This document shows, piece by piece, positions 1-6,113 of a stretch of 6,301 nucleotides of DNA (within the stretch, counting starts at the first letter, position 1; each line of letters opens with the position of its first letter). A model generated the notes under the pieces. It was given only the letters and a program-made list of their open reading frames with translations, did not search any database and was not told the DNA's origin. The stretch lies in contig DNQL01000158.1 in assembly GCA_003500765.1 (NCBI GenBank), positions 1-6,301 of the forward strand, in the 5' to 3' direction. This DNA is from Elusimicrobiota bacterium. Its GTDB lineage: Bacteria > Elusimicrobiota > Elusimicrobia > Elusimicrobiales > UBA9959. A program made the position numbers and the translations under genes.

Positions 1-95
1 ACGGACGCCACTACGGGCCCGCGCGGGGCCTCGGTTGCGGCGGCATGCGCCGCGCAGGCCAGCGCAAGGAGGGACGAGACAAGAAACGTTTTCAG
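1..95 (-). CDS. Exported protein, N-terminal fragment, probable CTG start
   Basis: This is the beginning of a gene that runs off the window edge; only about 31 residues are visible. Read from CTG at 95-93, the protein starts (M)KTFLVSSLLALACAAHA and continues AATEAPRGPVVAS. That is a typical Sec signal peptide: a Lys near the start, a hydrophobic core of about 12 residues, and an A-H-A signal peptidase I site. The Cys at residue 13 is not in a good lipobox, because the preceding residues are A-L-A rather than L-x-A/G. The reading frame is open back to a stop at 152-150 and holds no ATG, GTG or TTG before the signal peptide. CTG is chosen because AAGGAG lies 6 bases upstream and the signal peptide starts exactly there. 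The gene follows the phosphatase-DUF362 gene by 10 bases, so the two are probably cotranscribed. Function is unknown because no mature domain is visible. Confidence 0.7.
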   Translation of the reverse strand, partial: MKTFLVSSLLALACAAHAAATEAPRGPVVAS

Positions 96-101
96 ATCCT
101 T

Positions 102-107
102 CTCCTT
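102..107 (-). promoter_or_regulatory. Ribosome binding site overlapping a stop codon
   Basis: AAGGAG on the minus strand lies 6 bases before the CTG at 95-93. Its first two bases are the last two of the TAA stop (108-106) of the upstream phosphatase-DUF362 gene. This site decides the start of the edge gene and suggests translational coupling of the pair. Confidence 0.65.
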
Positions 108-1833
108 AATTCCCCAGTTCCACCAGCCGGTACTTCCTGGCGCCCAGGCCTATCTTCTCTCCGTGGGCCAGGCAATGCTCGCCGCTGACCCCGGTCTCGT
201 GCTTGAAGGCGTCGGCTATCCCGGCGGCCTTGTTGACCAGGTCGAAACTCGCCTGATCCAGGGCCACCGGGTCGCCGGAAGCCAGTATGCCCACGTCGCC
301 GACGAAAGGCGGCGGGGCCGAAGCTACGCAGTCGCAGGCCGAAGAGATATTCATGAGCACGTTTATATACGCGAACCTGCCGCCGGCCGTGACGCCCCGC
401 GCGTACTCCGCCAGTTTCTCCTGGAAAGGCAGCCCGCCGGTGCGGCTCTGTTTTGTCTCGATAGCCCCCGTTGGACAGATCTCGGCGCATTTTCCGCAGC
501 CGATGCACTTGGCCTCGTCTATCGAATAGTCCTCACGGATGGCGTCCACCGGGCATTCCTTCCGGCAGAGGCCGCACTTTATGCATTTTTCCTTGCGGTT
601 GAAAGGGAACTGGCCGGAATGCTGAAGCTTTTTTCCCGTCGGGGAGGCGAAGCCCATCGCGAGGTTCTTCACCGCCCCGCCGAACCCGGCCGAACCGTGG
701 CCTTTAAAATGGGAGATGACAAGAAAGGAGCCGTACTTACCCATACCCTTGCCGACCATAACGCGGGAGAAATACTTGCCTTTGTACGGGACGGCGGTCT
801 CGCCGTCGGCGTCCATTATATCCACGGGGGCATAGGTCCAGCCGTGCTCCCTCGCCGTGGCCAGGTGGCTCGCCGTGTCGGAGCGGGACCCGCCGTAAAG
901 GGTGTTGGTCTCGACGAAGGTCCCTTTCAGGCCGACCACCAGGTCTTTGAGCAGCGCCGGGGGAATGAAGTTCCTGTTGCCCTTCTCCCCGAAGTGGACC
1001 TTGACTCCCAGCCGGCCCGAAGGAGTGAAGGCCAGTTTCTCGTAGACAGCCTTGAGACCGGCGGGCGAGATGTCCCTGGTAAAATAGACCTCGGCGGGAC
1101 GGACCGCGCGCTTTACGGCGGGGCGGGCGGGGCTTTTCCCGAGCAGTCCGCGCAGGACCGACATGTCGTCCCTGAAAGCGGGGCTCTCCGAATAAGCGGC
1201 GTAAAGCCGGTCGCCGAGCAGCTTGCCGGCCTCTATGTCGGCCGGGTGATGCACGCCCCCTATCACGCGCTCCAGCGCGGCCGCGTCGGCCCTGGACATG
1301 AATTCCTCAGCGCGGGCAGGGACCAGGTCGGCGAGCAGCCGCCCCATCACGCGCGAGATCGTCGCGTGGCCGCTGGGATAGGCCTTGCCGCCGATCCGCC
1401 CCAGGCAGGGATCGAGGTCGTCGGCCCGCAGGAAGGGGCGAAGGCGCTTGAACCTGTCCTTCACTCCCGCGGCCGCTCCGTCGGTCTCCTTCTTGACCCG
1501 CTCCAGTATGGCGGCGGCCCGGGGCGGCAGAGGGGAAGGGAAAGGACTTATGTCCCCGAAAAATTCGGTGAAAGCGGCGCGCGCGGCGGCGGCCGCGGCG
1601 GCGCATTGCGCGGTGCTGCGCTTTACCTGCCAGTCCCGGACGCCCTGCAGGTCGGCCAGGTCTTCCGGCGAGCCGGCCGCGGGTGGCGGCGGGAAGTCGG
1701 CGAACTCCTGGGCCGCGGCGCTTATATAATAAGTGGTCCGCGGTATGACCCAGTCTTCCGCCCCCGTACGGGCGACGGGCGCGATGAACAGCGCGGCCGC
1801 CAGTAAATACCTGCCCTTATAGATAAATTTCAT
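106..1833 (-). CDS. Class A acid phosphatase (PAP2) fused to DUF362 iron-sulfur protein
   Basis: This 575-residue protein joins two complete domains. Residues 1-25 are a Sec signal peptide (hydrophobic core about 9-20, likely cleavage after T-G-A25; no twin arginine). Residues about 26-231 match class A non-specific acid phosphatases of the PhoN type: an FPPPPA motif near 47, then K125-x6-R132-P133, PSGH at 153-156, and R189-x5-H195-x3-D199. The last motif has Glu where Ser usually precedes Arg. Residues 232-247 are a linker rich in Ala, Pro, Arg and Lys. Residues about 248-575 are a full-length DUF362 domain: VHFGEKGN near 279, FKGHG at 376, two 4Fe-4S motifs (C417/C420/C423/C427 and C443/C446/C449/C453), and a CDC pair at 500-502. 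The family predicts phosphomonoester hydrolysis for the first half; DUF362 has no function I can name. The start is ATG at 1833, with AAGGAG at 1849-1844. A longer frame back to 1965 would cross the divergent promoter. Only the way the two halves work together is unclear. Confidence 0.93.
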   Translation of the reverse strand: MKFIYKGRYLLAAALFIAPVARTGAEDWVIPRTTYYISAAAQEFADFPPPPAAGSPEDLADLQGVRDWQVKRSTAQCAAAAAAARAAFTEFFGDISPFPSPLPPRAAAILERVKKETDGAAAGVKDRFKRLRPFLRADDLDPCLGRIGGKAYPSGHATISRVMGRLLADLVPARAEEFMSRADAAALERVIGGVHHPADIEAGKLLGDRLYAAYSESPAFRDDMSVLRGLLGKSPARPAVKRAVRPAEVYFTRDISPAGLKAVYEKLAFTPSGRLGVKVHFGEKGNRNFIPPALLKDLVVGLKGTFVETNTLYGGSRSDTASHLATAREHGWTYAPVDIMDADGETAVPYKGKYFSRVMVGKGMGKYGSFLVISHFKGHGSAGFGGAVKNLAMGFASPTGKKLQHSGQFPFNRKEKCIKCGLCRKECPVDAIREDYSIDEAKCIGCGKCAEICPTGAIETKQSRTGGLPFQEKLAEYARGVTAGGRFAYINVLMNISSACDCVASAPPPFVGDVGILASGDPVALDQASFDLVNKAAGIADAFKHETGVSGEHCLAHGEKIGLGARKYRLVELGN

Positions 1834-1868
1834 TAGTGGTCCGCTCCTTTCATCAGCGGAAAGGATAC

Positions 1869-1886
1869 AAAAAGCCGGGCCCCGGC
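1869..1886 (-). terminator. Small terminator-like hairpin in the phosphatase leader
   Basis: On the minus strand, GCCGG-GGC-CCGGC (1886-1874) forms a 5-bp all-GC stem with a 3-base loop and is followed directly by TTTTT (1873-1869). It lies between a candidate start point near 1908 and the phosphatase start at 1833. It could be an attenuator or a barrier to readthrough from upstream. The stem is short, so this is a weak call. Confidence 0.3.
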
Positions 1887-1892
1887 AGAAAG

Positions 1893-1922
1893 TTCCAGTC
1901 CCCCCCGCATAAAAAGTATAAT
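1893..1922 (+). promoter_or_regulatory. Promoter of ahcY
   Basis: A perfect TATAAT -10 box sits at 1917-1922, with a poor -35 candidate TTCCAG at 1893-1898 (18-base spacer). It predicts a start near 1929 and a leader of about 80 bases before the ATG at 2010. The -10 is convincing; the -35 is not. Confidence 0.6.
1915..1920 (-). promoter_or_regulatory. Candidate -10 box for the phosphatase gene, overlapping that of ahcY
   Basis: Minus-strand TATACT (five of six to consensus) covers 1920-1915 and shares four base pairs with the plus-strand TATAAT at 1917-1922. It would start transcription near 1908. No good -35 box is visible at 16-18 bases, so the assignment rests on the -10 and the divergent gene arrangement. 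Confidence 0.35.
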
Positions 1923-1931
1923 GATGTGCGC

Positions 1932-1949
1932 GGCGGGCAGCACCCCGCC
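1932..1949 (+). other. Hairpin in the ahcY leader
   Basis: GGCGGG (1932-1937) pairs with CCCGCC (1944-1949) around a 6-base loop, just downstream of the predicted transcription start. A second CCCGCC copy at 1983-1988 could pair with the same strand, 9 bases before the GGAG of ahcY. The SAH riboswitch core motifs are not present. Confidence 0.35.
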
Positions 1950-2009
1950 CGGATGGAGAAACCAATGAGAACCGCGTTGAATCCCGCCAAGAACCACGGA
2001 GCCTTAAGG

Positions 2010-3410
2010 ATGAAAGACGATTTCAAGATAAAAGACATTTCGCTGGCCGACTGGGGCCGCCGCGAGATAGAGATAGCCGAGCACGAGATGCCCGGCCTGA
2101 TGTCCATACGCGAGAAATACTCGTCGAAAAAACCCCTCAAGGGCGCGCGCGTGATGGGTTCGCTGCACATGACCACCCAGACGGCGGTCCTCATAGAGAC
2201 GCTCTCCGCGCTCGGCGCCGAGGTCCGCTGGTGCTCTTGCAACATATTCTCGACCCAGGACCAGGCAGCGGCGGCCATAGCCAAGTCCGGCATCCCGGTC
2301 TTCGCCTGGAAGGGCGAAACGCTGGCCGAATACTGGTGGTGCACCGAGCGCGCCCTGGACTTCGGCGGCGGCAAGGGCCCCAACCTCATAGTGGACGACG
2401 GCGGCGACGCTACGATGATGATACACCGCGGTGTCTGGGCCGAGGACGACGCCAAGGTCCTCGACGCCAAGACTTCGGGCGAGGACGAGTTGGAGCTCAA
2501 CAACTGCCTGAAGGCCATCCTCAAGAAGTCCCCCCGCCGCTGGCACGAGACCGCCAGCGCCTGGAAGGGCGTCTCCGAGGAGACCACCACCGGCGTGCAC
2601 CGCCTCTACCAGATGCACGAGGCCGGGCGTCTGCTGGTCCCCGCCATAAACGTCAACGATTCCGTGACCAAGTCCAAGTTCGACAACCTCTACGGCTGCC
2701 GCGAGTCCCTGGCCGACGGCATCAAGCGCGCCACCGACGTGATGATAGCCGGCAAGGTCGCCGTCGTCTGCGGCTACGGCGACGTGGGCAAGGGTTCGGC
2801 CAGGTCGCTGCGCGGCTTCGGCGCGCGCGTCATAGTCACCGAGATAGACCCCATCTGCGCGCTGCAGGCCGCGATGGAGGGCTTCGAGGTCAAGACCGTC
2901 GAGGACACGCTGGGCGAGGGAGACCTTTACGTCACCACCACCGGCAACAAGGATATCATCCGCCTCGAGCATATGCTCAGGATGAAGGACCAGGCCATCG
3001 TCTGCAATATCGGCCACTTCGACAACGAGATCCAGGTGGAGGCTCTCAACAAGGCCAAAGGCGTCAAGCGGGTCAACATCAAGCCGCAGGTGGACCGCTA
3101 CGACCTCCCCGGCGGGAAATCCATCTATATGCTGGCCGAAGGCCGGCTGGTCAACCTGGGCTGCGCCAAGGGCCATCCGTCTTTCGTGATGAGCAATTCC
3201 TTCTCCAATCAGACGCTCGCCCAGCTCGAGCTCTGGACCAAGAAGCACGAGATAGGCGTCTACCGCCTTCCCAAGCATCTCGACGAGGAAGTAGCCAGGC
3301 TGCACCTGGAGAAGATAGGCGTTAAGCTCACGAAGCTGACGAAGGAACAGGCCGACTATATCGGCGTGAAGACCGAAGGCCCCTACAAGCCGGACCATTA
3401 CCGGTATTGA
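2010..3410 (+). CDS. ahcY: Adenosylhomocysteinase (S-adenosyl-L-homocysteine hydrolase)
   Basis: This cytosolic, NAD-dependent enzyme splits S-adenosylhomocysteine reversibly into homocysteine and adenosine, clearing the inhibitory product of SAM-dependent methylation. The 466-residue protein is full length. Active-site residues match the human enzyme: H53 in SLHMT, D130 in DDGGD, E191 in SEETTTG, K221 and D225 in TKSKFDN, and H336 in NIGHFD. The NAD loop is GYGDVGKG at 255-262. The C-terminus is the invariant KPDHYRY, whose Lys and Tyr reach the NAD site of the neighbouring subunit. Residues about 140-180 hold the roughly 40-residue insertion found in many bacterial and plant enzymes but absent from human. 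The ATG at 2010 has GGAG at 1998-2001 and aligns with the usual N-terminus. An in-frame ATG at 1965, also with GGAG, would add 15 residues without family support. The gene stands alone between its promoter and a terminator. Confidence 0.97.
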   Translation: MKDDFKIKDISLADWGRREIEIAEHEMPGLMSIREKYSSKKPLKGARVMGSLHMTTQTAVLIETLSALGAEVRWCSCNIFSTQDQAAAAIAKSGIPVFAWKGETLAEYWWCTERALDFGGGKGPNLIVDDGGDATMMIHRGVWAEDDAKVLDAKTSGEDELELNNCLKAILKKSPRRWHETASAWKGVSEETTTGVHRLYQMHEAGRLLVPAINVNDSVTKSKFDNLYGCRESLADGIKRATDVMIAGKVAVVCGYGDVGKGSARSLRGFGARVIVTEIDPICALQAAMEGFEVKTVEDTLGEGDLYVTTTGNKDIIRLEHMLRMKDQAIVCNIGHFDNEIQVEALNKAKGVKRVNIKPQVDRYDLPGGKSIYMLAEGRLVNLGCAKGHPSFVMSNSFSNQTLAQLELWTKKHEIGVYRLPKHLDEEVARLHLEKIGVKLTKLTKEQADYIGVKTEGPYKPDHYRY

Positions 3411-3433
3411 ACCGGCCCCGCCGTAAAATAAAG

Positions 3434-3459
3434 AACCCCGGGTTTCCCCGGGGTTTTTT
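3434..3459. terminator. Bidirectional intrinsic terminator
   Basis: AACCCCGGG (3434-3442) pairs with CCCGGGGTT (3447-3455) in a 9-bp stem around a TTTC loop. On the plus strand the run of T at 3454-3459 and then ATTT ends ahcY transcripts. On the minus strand the sequence after the stem is TTCTTTATTTTA, so it can also end the convergent flavin oxidoreductase gene that stops at 3480. Confidence 0.93.
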
Positions 3460-3479
3460 ATTTACACCGTCCAAGAGGA

Positions 3480-4991
3480 TCAGGCTTCTTTCAGCCCCGA
3501 CTTGAGGTATTGTATGGCCTTGCCGATGGAATAGCCTTCCTGCCCCGGCGGCAGGCCGGCGATCATGTCCTTCACCGGGGCGAGGTCCTCTCCCAGCGTG
3601 ACTATGCCCGGCTCGGGATAGCCGTCGGGATGGCGCTGGGGCTGGCCGGCGGCGGCGAGCAGGGCGTTGCAGAGGCAGACCTTGCCTTCGGTATTCTGGG
3701 GGCGGCCGCCCTTGGCCTTGAAAGACTCGAGAGGCTCGGCGGGGCAGCGGAACTCCACCCCCCCGTTAGGAGCCAGGTAGGCCGCGGCCAGCAGACCTAT
3801 GTCGCAGACCCTGCGCCTCTTGGAATAGACCGCGGGGTCGGATATGGTCCCCGGGACCTGCGCGACCTTGAAAGGGAAACCGGTGGGAGAGACGTGGGAG
3901 TTGACGACCTTGAGCTCCCCGGAGGCCAGCATCCGCAGAGTCTGCGCCCTGAGCGCGGGCTCGAAACCGGACTGGCCGGAAAGGGCCGCCAGCGTGCCGA
4001 ACTGCACTCCCGCGGCCCCGGCCGCCAGGGCGGCCTTGAGCCTCTCCGGCATGCCGTAAGTGCCGGCCAGCCAGAAAGGCAGGCCGATGGAAGCTATGGC
4101 GGGAATATCGGCCCGGTCCTCGTCGGTATAAACCAGCACCTGCTTGCCCGACGCGTCGAACTTCATCTTGCCGGGCGGGGCGCTGTGGCCGCCGGCTTCC
4201 GGCCCTTCCACCACGAAGCCGTGGGGACGGGTCTCGGGATTATCGTGGAGAGCTTTCGCCAGTCCGTAGGAGGAAACTATCGCGAGAAATTTAGGCTGCG
4301 GCAGGTTGGGGACGCCTTTTACGCCCAGCGAGGCGGGCCGGGCCAGGACGGAAAAATTTCCGGAACCGGAAGTGGCGCCGAATACCTTGAAGCCCAGCGA
4401 GGCGGGCTCATGGCGCGAGAGCGAGCGTATCATGCCCGGGAACTCGTAGGGATTGCCCGCGCCGACCAGGACATAGTCGATGCCGGCCAGCATGGCGCCG
4501 TACAGCGCCCAGGGAAGAGGCCGCTCCACCTTGCGCAGAAAATTTATGCCTATGGGGCCGTTATGGTCGCGCTTGGCCAGCCAGACCTCGGCGAAGTTGG
4601 AGGCGAGGGACATCAGCTGCAGGTCTTTCGAGGGTTCCCAGAAGGTGTCGGGCGGCGTCCCGTAGCCCTCGACGCGCGAGAGGCGCCACATCGGCACGGG
4701 CTTGTAAGGCTGGGAAGCGGGCTTACCGCCTTCGATATAATACTTGTCGTAGAGGCCCTTGAGGCCCTCGGCCAGCGAGGGCTGGCGCACGGCCAGTTCG
4801 TTGAAGGCGGCGCGGACGTTCCCGCCGGGATCGCCGTCCTGGAGAAGGCGGGGATATACCACTTCCAGGCCGGTGCCGGACACCACCCCGAGCCCGCCCA
4901 TGATGGAAACTATCCTGGCCAGAGGCCACCAGGAAACGCGCACGCCCATGCCGCCTGAGATGAGCATGGGGTATTTTGCGTCAGTAGTCAT
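3480..4991 (-). CDS. Nitronate monooxygenase / FabK-like flavin oxidoreductase
   Basis: This 503-residue cytosolic protein belongs to the FMN-dependent TIM-barrel family that includes nitronate monooxygenase (2-nitropropane dioxygenase) and enoyl-ACP reductase FabK. The N-terminal flavin motif is GGMGVRVS at 13-20, followed by GGLGVVSGTG at 32-41. The family signature E-G-x-E-A-G-G-H is at 262-269, with H269 in the catalytic position. The phosphate-binding segment GAAGVQFGT is at 325-333. Typical members have about 310-380 residues; this one is longer because of an insertion at about 43-128 before the strand with GPIGINFL (145-152) and a C-terminal region at about 385-503. The C-terminal region holds C396, C416, C439 and C441, a possible metal site. 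The substrate cannot be told from sequence: nitronate oxidation, enoyl reduction and other reactions are all known in the superfamily. The ATG at 4991 is kept because it sits just before the first motif; its ribosome binding site is weak. The gene seems monocistronic. Confidence 0.88.
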   Translation of the reverse strand: MTTDAKYPMLISGGMGVRVSWWPLARIVSIMGGLGVVSGTGLEVVYPRLLQDGDPGGNVRAAFNELAVRQPSLAEGLKGLYDKYYIEGGKPASQPYKPVPMWRLSRVEGYGTPPDTFWEPSKDLQLMSLASNFAEVWLAKRDHNGPIGINFLRKVERPLPWALYGAMLAGIDYVLVGAGNPYEFPGMIRSLSRHEPASLGFKVFGATSGSGNFSVLARPASLGVKGVPNLPQPKFLAIVSSYGLAKALHDNPETRPHGFVVEGPEAGGHSAPPGKMKFDASGKQVLVYTDEDRADIPAIASIGLPFWLAGTYGMPERLKAALAAGAAGVQFGTLAALSGQSGFEPALRAQTLRMLASGELKVVNSHVSPTGFPFKVAQVPGTISDPAVYSKRRRVCDIGLLAAAYLAPNGGVEFRCPAEPLESFKAKGGRPQNTEGKVCLCNALLAAAGQPQRHPDGYPEPGIVTLGEDLAPVKDMIAGLPPGQEGYSIGKAIQYLKSGLKEA

Positions 4992-5028
4992 CGCTTAAAG
5001 GGTTTCCGGGAAAAATGGTACTGCGGCG

Positions 5029-5070
5029 AATATTATACCCTTTTCGGAGGCCGGAAGCCTCCGAAAAGGG
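5029..5070 (-). terminator. Intrinsic terminator of the regulator-ferritin operon
   Basis: A perfect 14-bp stem is formed by CCCTTTTCGGAGGC and its reverse complement (arms 5057-5070 and 5038-5051) with a 5-base loop, 22 bases after the ferritin stop. On the minus strand it is followed by TATAATATT, a broken T-run. There is no T-run on the other side, so it acts on minus-strand transcripts only. Confidence 0.7.
5032..5037 (-). promoter_or_regulatory. -10 box for the flavin oxidoreductase gene
   Basis: Minus-strand TATAAT (5037-5032) predicts a start near 5025, 34 bases before the ATG at 4991. No clear -35 box is seen because that region is the right-hand part of the ferritin terminator hairpin. 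The same bases also form the T-rich tail of that terminator. Confidence 0.5.
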
Positions 5071-5092
5071 CTTCTGTCGCGACTCAAGCCTG

Positions 5093-5590
5093 TCAATCGG
5101 CCTTGCGCTTGCCCAGGTGCCTGTCTATGTACATCAGGCTGCCCAGCGAGGGGCCGATCATCTTGAGCTGCTGCACAACGGCGTCGGTCTGGGCCTCTTC
5201 CTCTACCTGCTCCGTGACGAACCAGCGGAGCAGTTCCACCGCGGCGAAGTCCTTCTCCGCCAGCGCGGCCTCCATCATTTTATTGATCTCTTTCGAGACG
5301 AAGACCTCGTGGTCGAAGGCGGCCTGGAAGGCGTCCAGCGCGCTCTTGTACTTGGTAGGAGCGGCCGGGACCTCCCCCACCAGGATATTGGCGCGGCGCT
5401 CCTTGAGGTGGTTATAGAACTTCATGGCGTGCTCCCGCTCCTCCTCCGCCTGCACCTCCATCCACTGCGCGAAGCCGGGCAGGCCCTGGCCTTCGAACCA
5501 GCCGGCCATGGCCAGGTAAAGGTGGGAGTTGTAGAACTCCGCGTTCATCTGCTTGTTGAACAGCGCTTCGATCTTCTTGTTAGGGATCAT
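5093..5590 (-). CDS. ftnA: Bacterial non-heme ferritin
   Basis: Ferritin oxidises Fe(II) at a di-iron centre and stores it as a mineral inside a 24-subunit cytosolic shell. The 165-residue length equals that of E. coli FtnA and the four-helix pattern is complete. Aligned by eye to FtnA, the ferroxidase ligands are all present: E18, E51 and H54 (in AEEEREHAM), E95 (in FDHE) and Q128. The third-site acids E50, E127 and E131 (in TEQVEEE) are also kept. There is no heme-binding Met in the bacterioferritin position, and the sequence reads as FtnA type rather than Bfr or Dps. The ATG at 5590 has a perfect AGGAGG 4 bases upstream. The gene follows the Fur-family regulator by 9 bases, so it is its operon partner. 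A terminator follows. Regulation by the upstream PerR-like protein and by iron or peroxide is inferred from the arrangement. Confidence 0.96.
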   Translation of the reverse strand: MIPNKKIEALFNKQMNAEFYNSHLYLAMAGWFEGQGLPGFAQWMEVQAEEEREHAMKFYNHLKERRANILVGEVPAAPTKYKSALDAFQAAFDHEVFVSKEINKMMEAALAEKDFAAVELLRWFVTEQVEEEAQTDAVVQQLKMIGPSLGSLMYIDRHLGKRKAD

Positions 5591-5594
5591 GTTT

Positions 5595-5600
5595 CCTCCT
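5595..5600 (-). promoter_or_regulatory. Ribosome binding site of the ferritin gene
   Basis: AGGAGG at 5600-5595 is the strongest Shine-Dalgarno sequence in the window. Its first base is the last base of the regulator's TGA stop (5602-5600), so ribosomes ending the regulator finish on it. This suggests translational coupling and higher output of ferritin than of regulator. Confidence 0.85.
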
Positions 5601-6016
5601 CAGCTTTTCTTTTTGGGTACGGCGGCGCGGCGCCGGCCGCGCATGACCAGGTAGAATTCCGACACTTCGAAATCCTTGAGCGACGGTTTTTCTTTTATCC
5701 GGACCTCCCCCCACGGGATATCATACACATGGCCCGTGGCCTCGTCAACGAGGTGATGATGCGGGGCGGTGAACGGGTCGTAAACGGCGGCTCCGGAATC
5801 CAGGGACCGCCGGAGCACCAGCGACTTTTTCACGAAAAGGTCCAGAGTATTGTATACAGTGGCCCGGGAAATGGCGGGGAAGGCTTTTTTGACCTTGGCC
5901 CACACGGCGTCCGCCGAAGGATGGCTTCTGTCGCCTTCCAGGGCGGCGGCTACCGCCAGGCGGTGAGCGGTAGGCCTGACTCCGGCCGAGCGGAGCTTTT
6001 CGCGGACGTTTTCCAT
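5600..6016 (-). CDS. Fur-family regulator, PerR-like and cysteine-free
   Basis: This 138-residue DNA-binding protein has the Fur fold: a winged helix with recognition helix SRATVYNTLDLF at 50-61, then a dimerisation domain. Aligned by eye to B. subtilis PerR, all five regulatory metal ligands are present: H32, D80, H86, H88 and D99. The Asp at 99 is the PerR residue linked to peroxide sensing, where Fur often has Glu. The protein has no cysteine at all. The CxxC after the HHH motif is replaced by D-E-A-T (91-94), and the C-terminal CxxC is missing and replaced by a basic tail, so the structural zinc site is lost. Irr and Leptospira PerR also lack it. A function as metal-dependent repressor of itself and ferritin, relieved by peroxide, is inferred. 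The ATG at 6016 has no proper Shine-Dalgarno sequence, and the promoter suggests a leaderless transcript. Confidence 0.93.
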   Translation of the reverse strand: MENVREKLRSAGVRPTAHRLAVAAALEGDRSHPSADAVWAKVKKAFPAISRATVYNTLDLFVKKSLVLRRSLDSGAAVYDPFTAPHHHLVDEATGHVYDIPWGEVRIKEKPSLKDFEVSEFYLVMRGRRRAAVPKKKS

Positions 6017-6019
6017 GCC

Positions 6020-6035
6020 TTTATACTAGCATAAA
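6020..6035. promoter_or_regulatory. Candidate operator of the Fur-family regulator
   Basis: The plus strand reads TTTATACTAGCATAAA, a 16-bp inverted repeat centred on CTAG with seven of eight complementary pairs. It is AT-rich with TTAT and ATAA ends, like the PerR box, but has an even centre and does not match that consensus closely. It covers the -10 box and the region just before the predicted start point, where bound repressor would block transcription. Autoregulation is inferred. Confidence 0.45.
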
Positions 6036-6051
6036 ATTTAGACATTGTCCA
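6023..6051 (-). promoter_or_regulatory. Promoter of the regulator-ferritin operon
   Basis: Minus-strand TGGACA (6051-6046, five of six to TTGACA) is 17 bases from TAGTAT (6028-6023, four of six to TATAAT). The predicted start, 7 bases beyond the -10, is the A of the regulator's ATG at 6016. Confidence 0.5.
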
Positions 6052-6101
6052 GAATCCTGAAAAGCGGACGGACCCTATCCCGGCGCGGCCCGCATTTATA
6101 G

Positions 6102-6107
6102 GATAAT
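6102..6107 (+). promoter_or_regulatory. -10 box of the hrpB-like gene
   Basis: GATAAT (five of six to TATAAT) ends 6 bases before the ATG at 6114, so the predicted start point is the A of that ATG. No -35 box is visible 16-18 bases upstream. The AGGG adjoining the ATG is too close to act as a Shine-Dalgarno site. Confidence 0.4.
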
Positions 6108-6113
6108 ATAGGG

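Noticed and set aside
1162..1176. Internal start at M224 (ATG 1164, weak AGGGA upstream) giving a separate DUF362 protein
   Set aside because: M224 lies inside the C-terminal helix of the phosphatase domain, and the upstream signal is weak.
163..1806. Long open frames on the opposite strand of the phosphatase-DUF362 gene, and similar ones across ahcY, the flavin oxidoreductase and ferritin
   Set aside because: They are low-complexity Arg/Gly/Ala-rich translations without domains, lying opposite genes with clear family motifs. GC-rich DNA produces such frames by chance.
1834..1965. A 44-residue N-terminal extension of the phosphatase fusion from ATG at 1965
   Set aside because: It would precede a normal signal peptide, cross the divergent promoter, and lacks family support. 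ATG at 1833 has a Shine-Dalgarno site.
1836..2009. Longer ahcY beginning at 1836, 1953 or 1965
   Set aside because: The 1836 frame starts upstream of the -10 box. Starts at 1953 and 1965 are possible, but the family N-terminus aligns with 2010, which has its own GGAG.
1929..2009. SAH riboswitch before ahcY
   Set aside because: The conserved GAGGAGCGCUGC and CAGGCUCG elements of the class are not present in the leader.
4323..4407. A 16-base exact direct repeat (4323-4338 and 4392-4407)
   Set aside because: It encodes a repeated P-A-S-L-G-x-K within the flavin oxidoreductase, in frame and 69 bases apart. Short shared wording in a GC-rich gene explains it; no mobile element is suggested.
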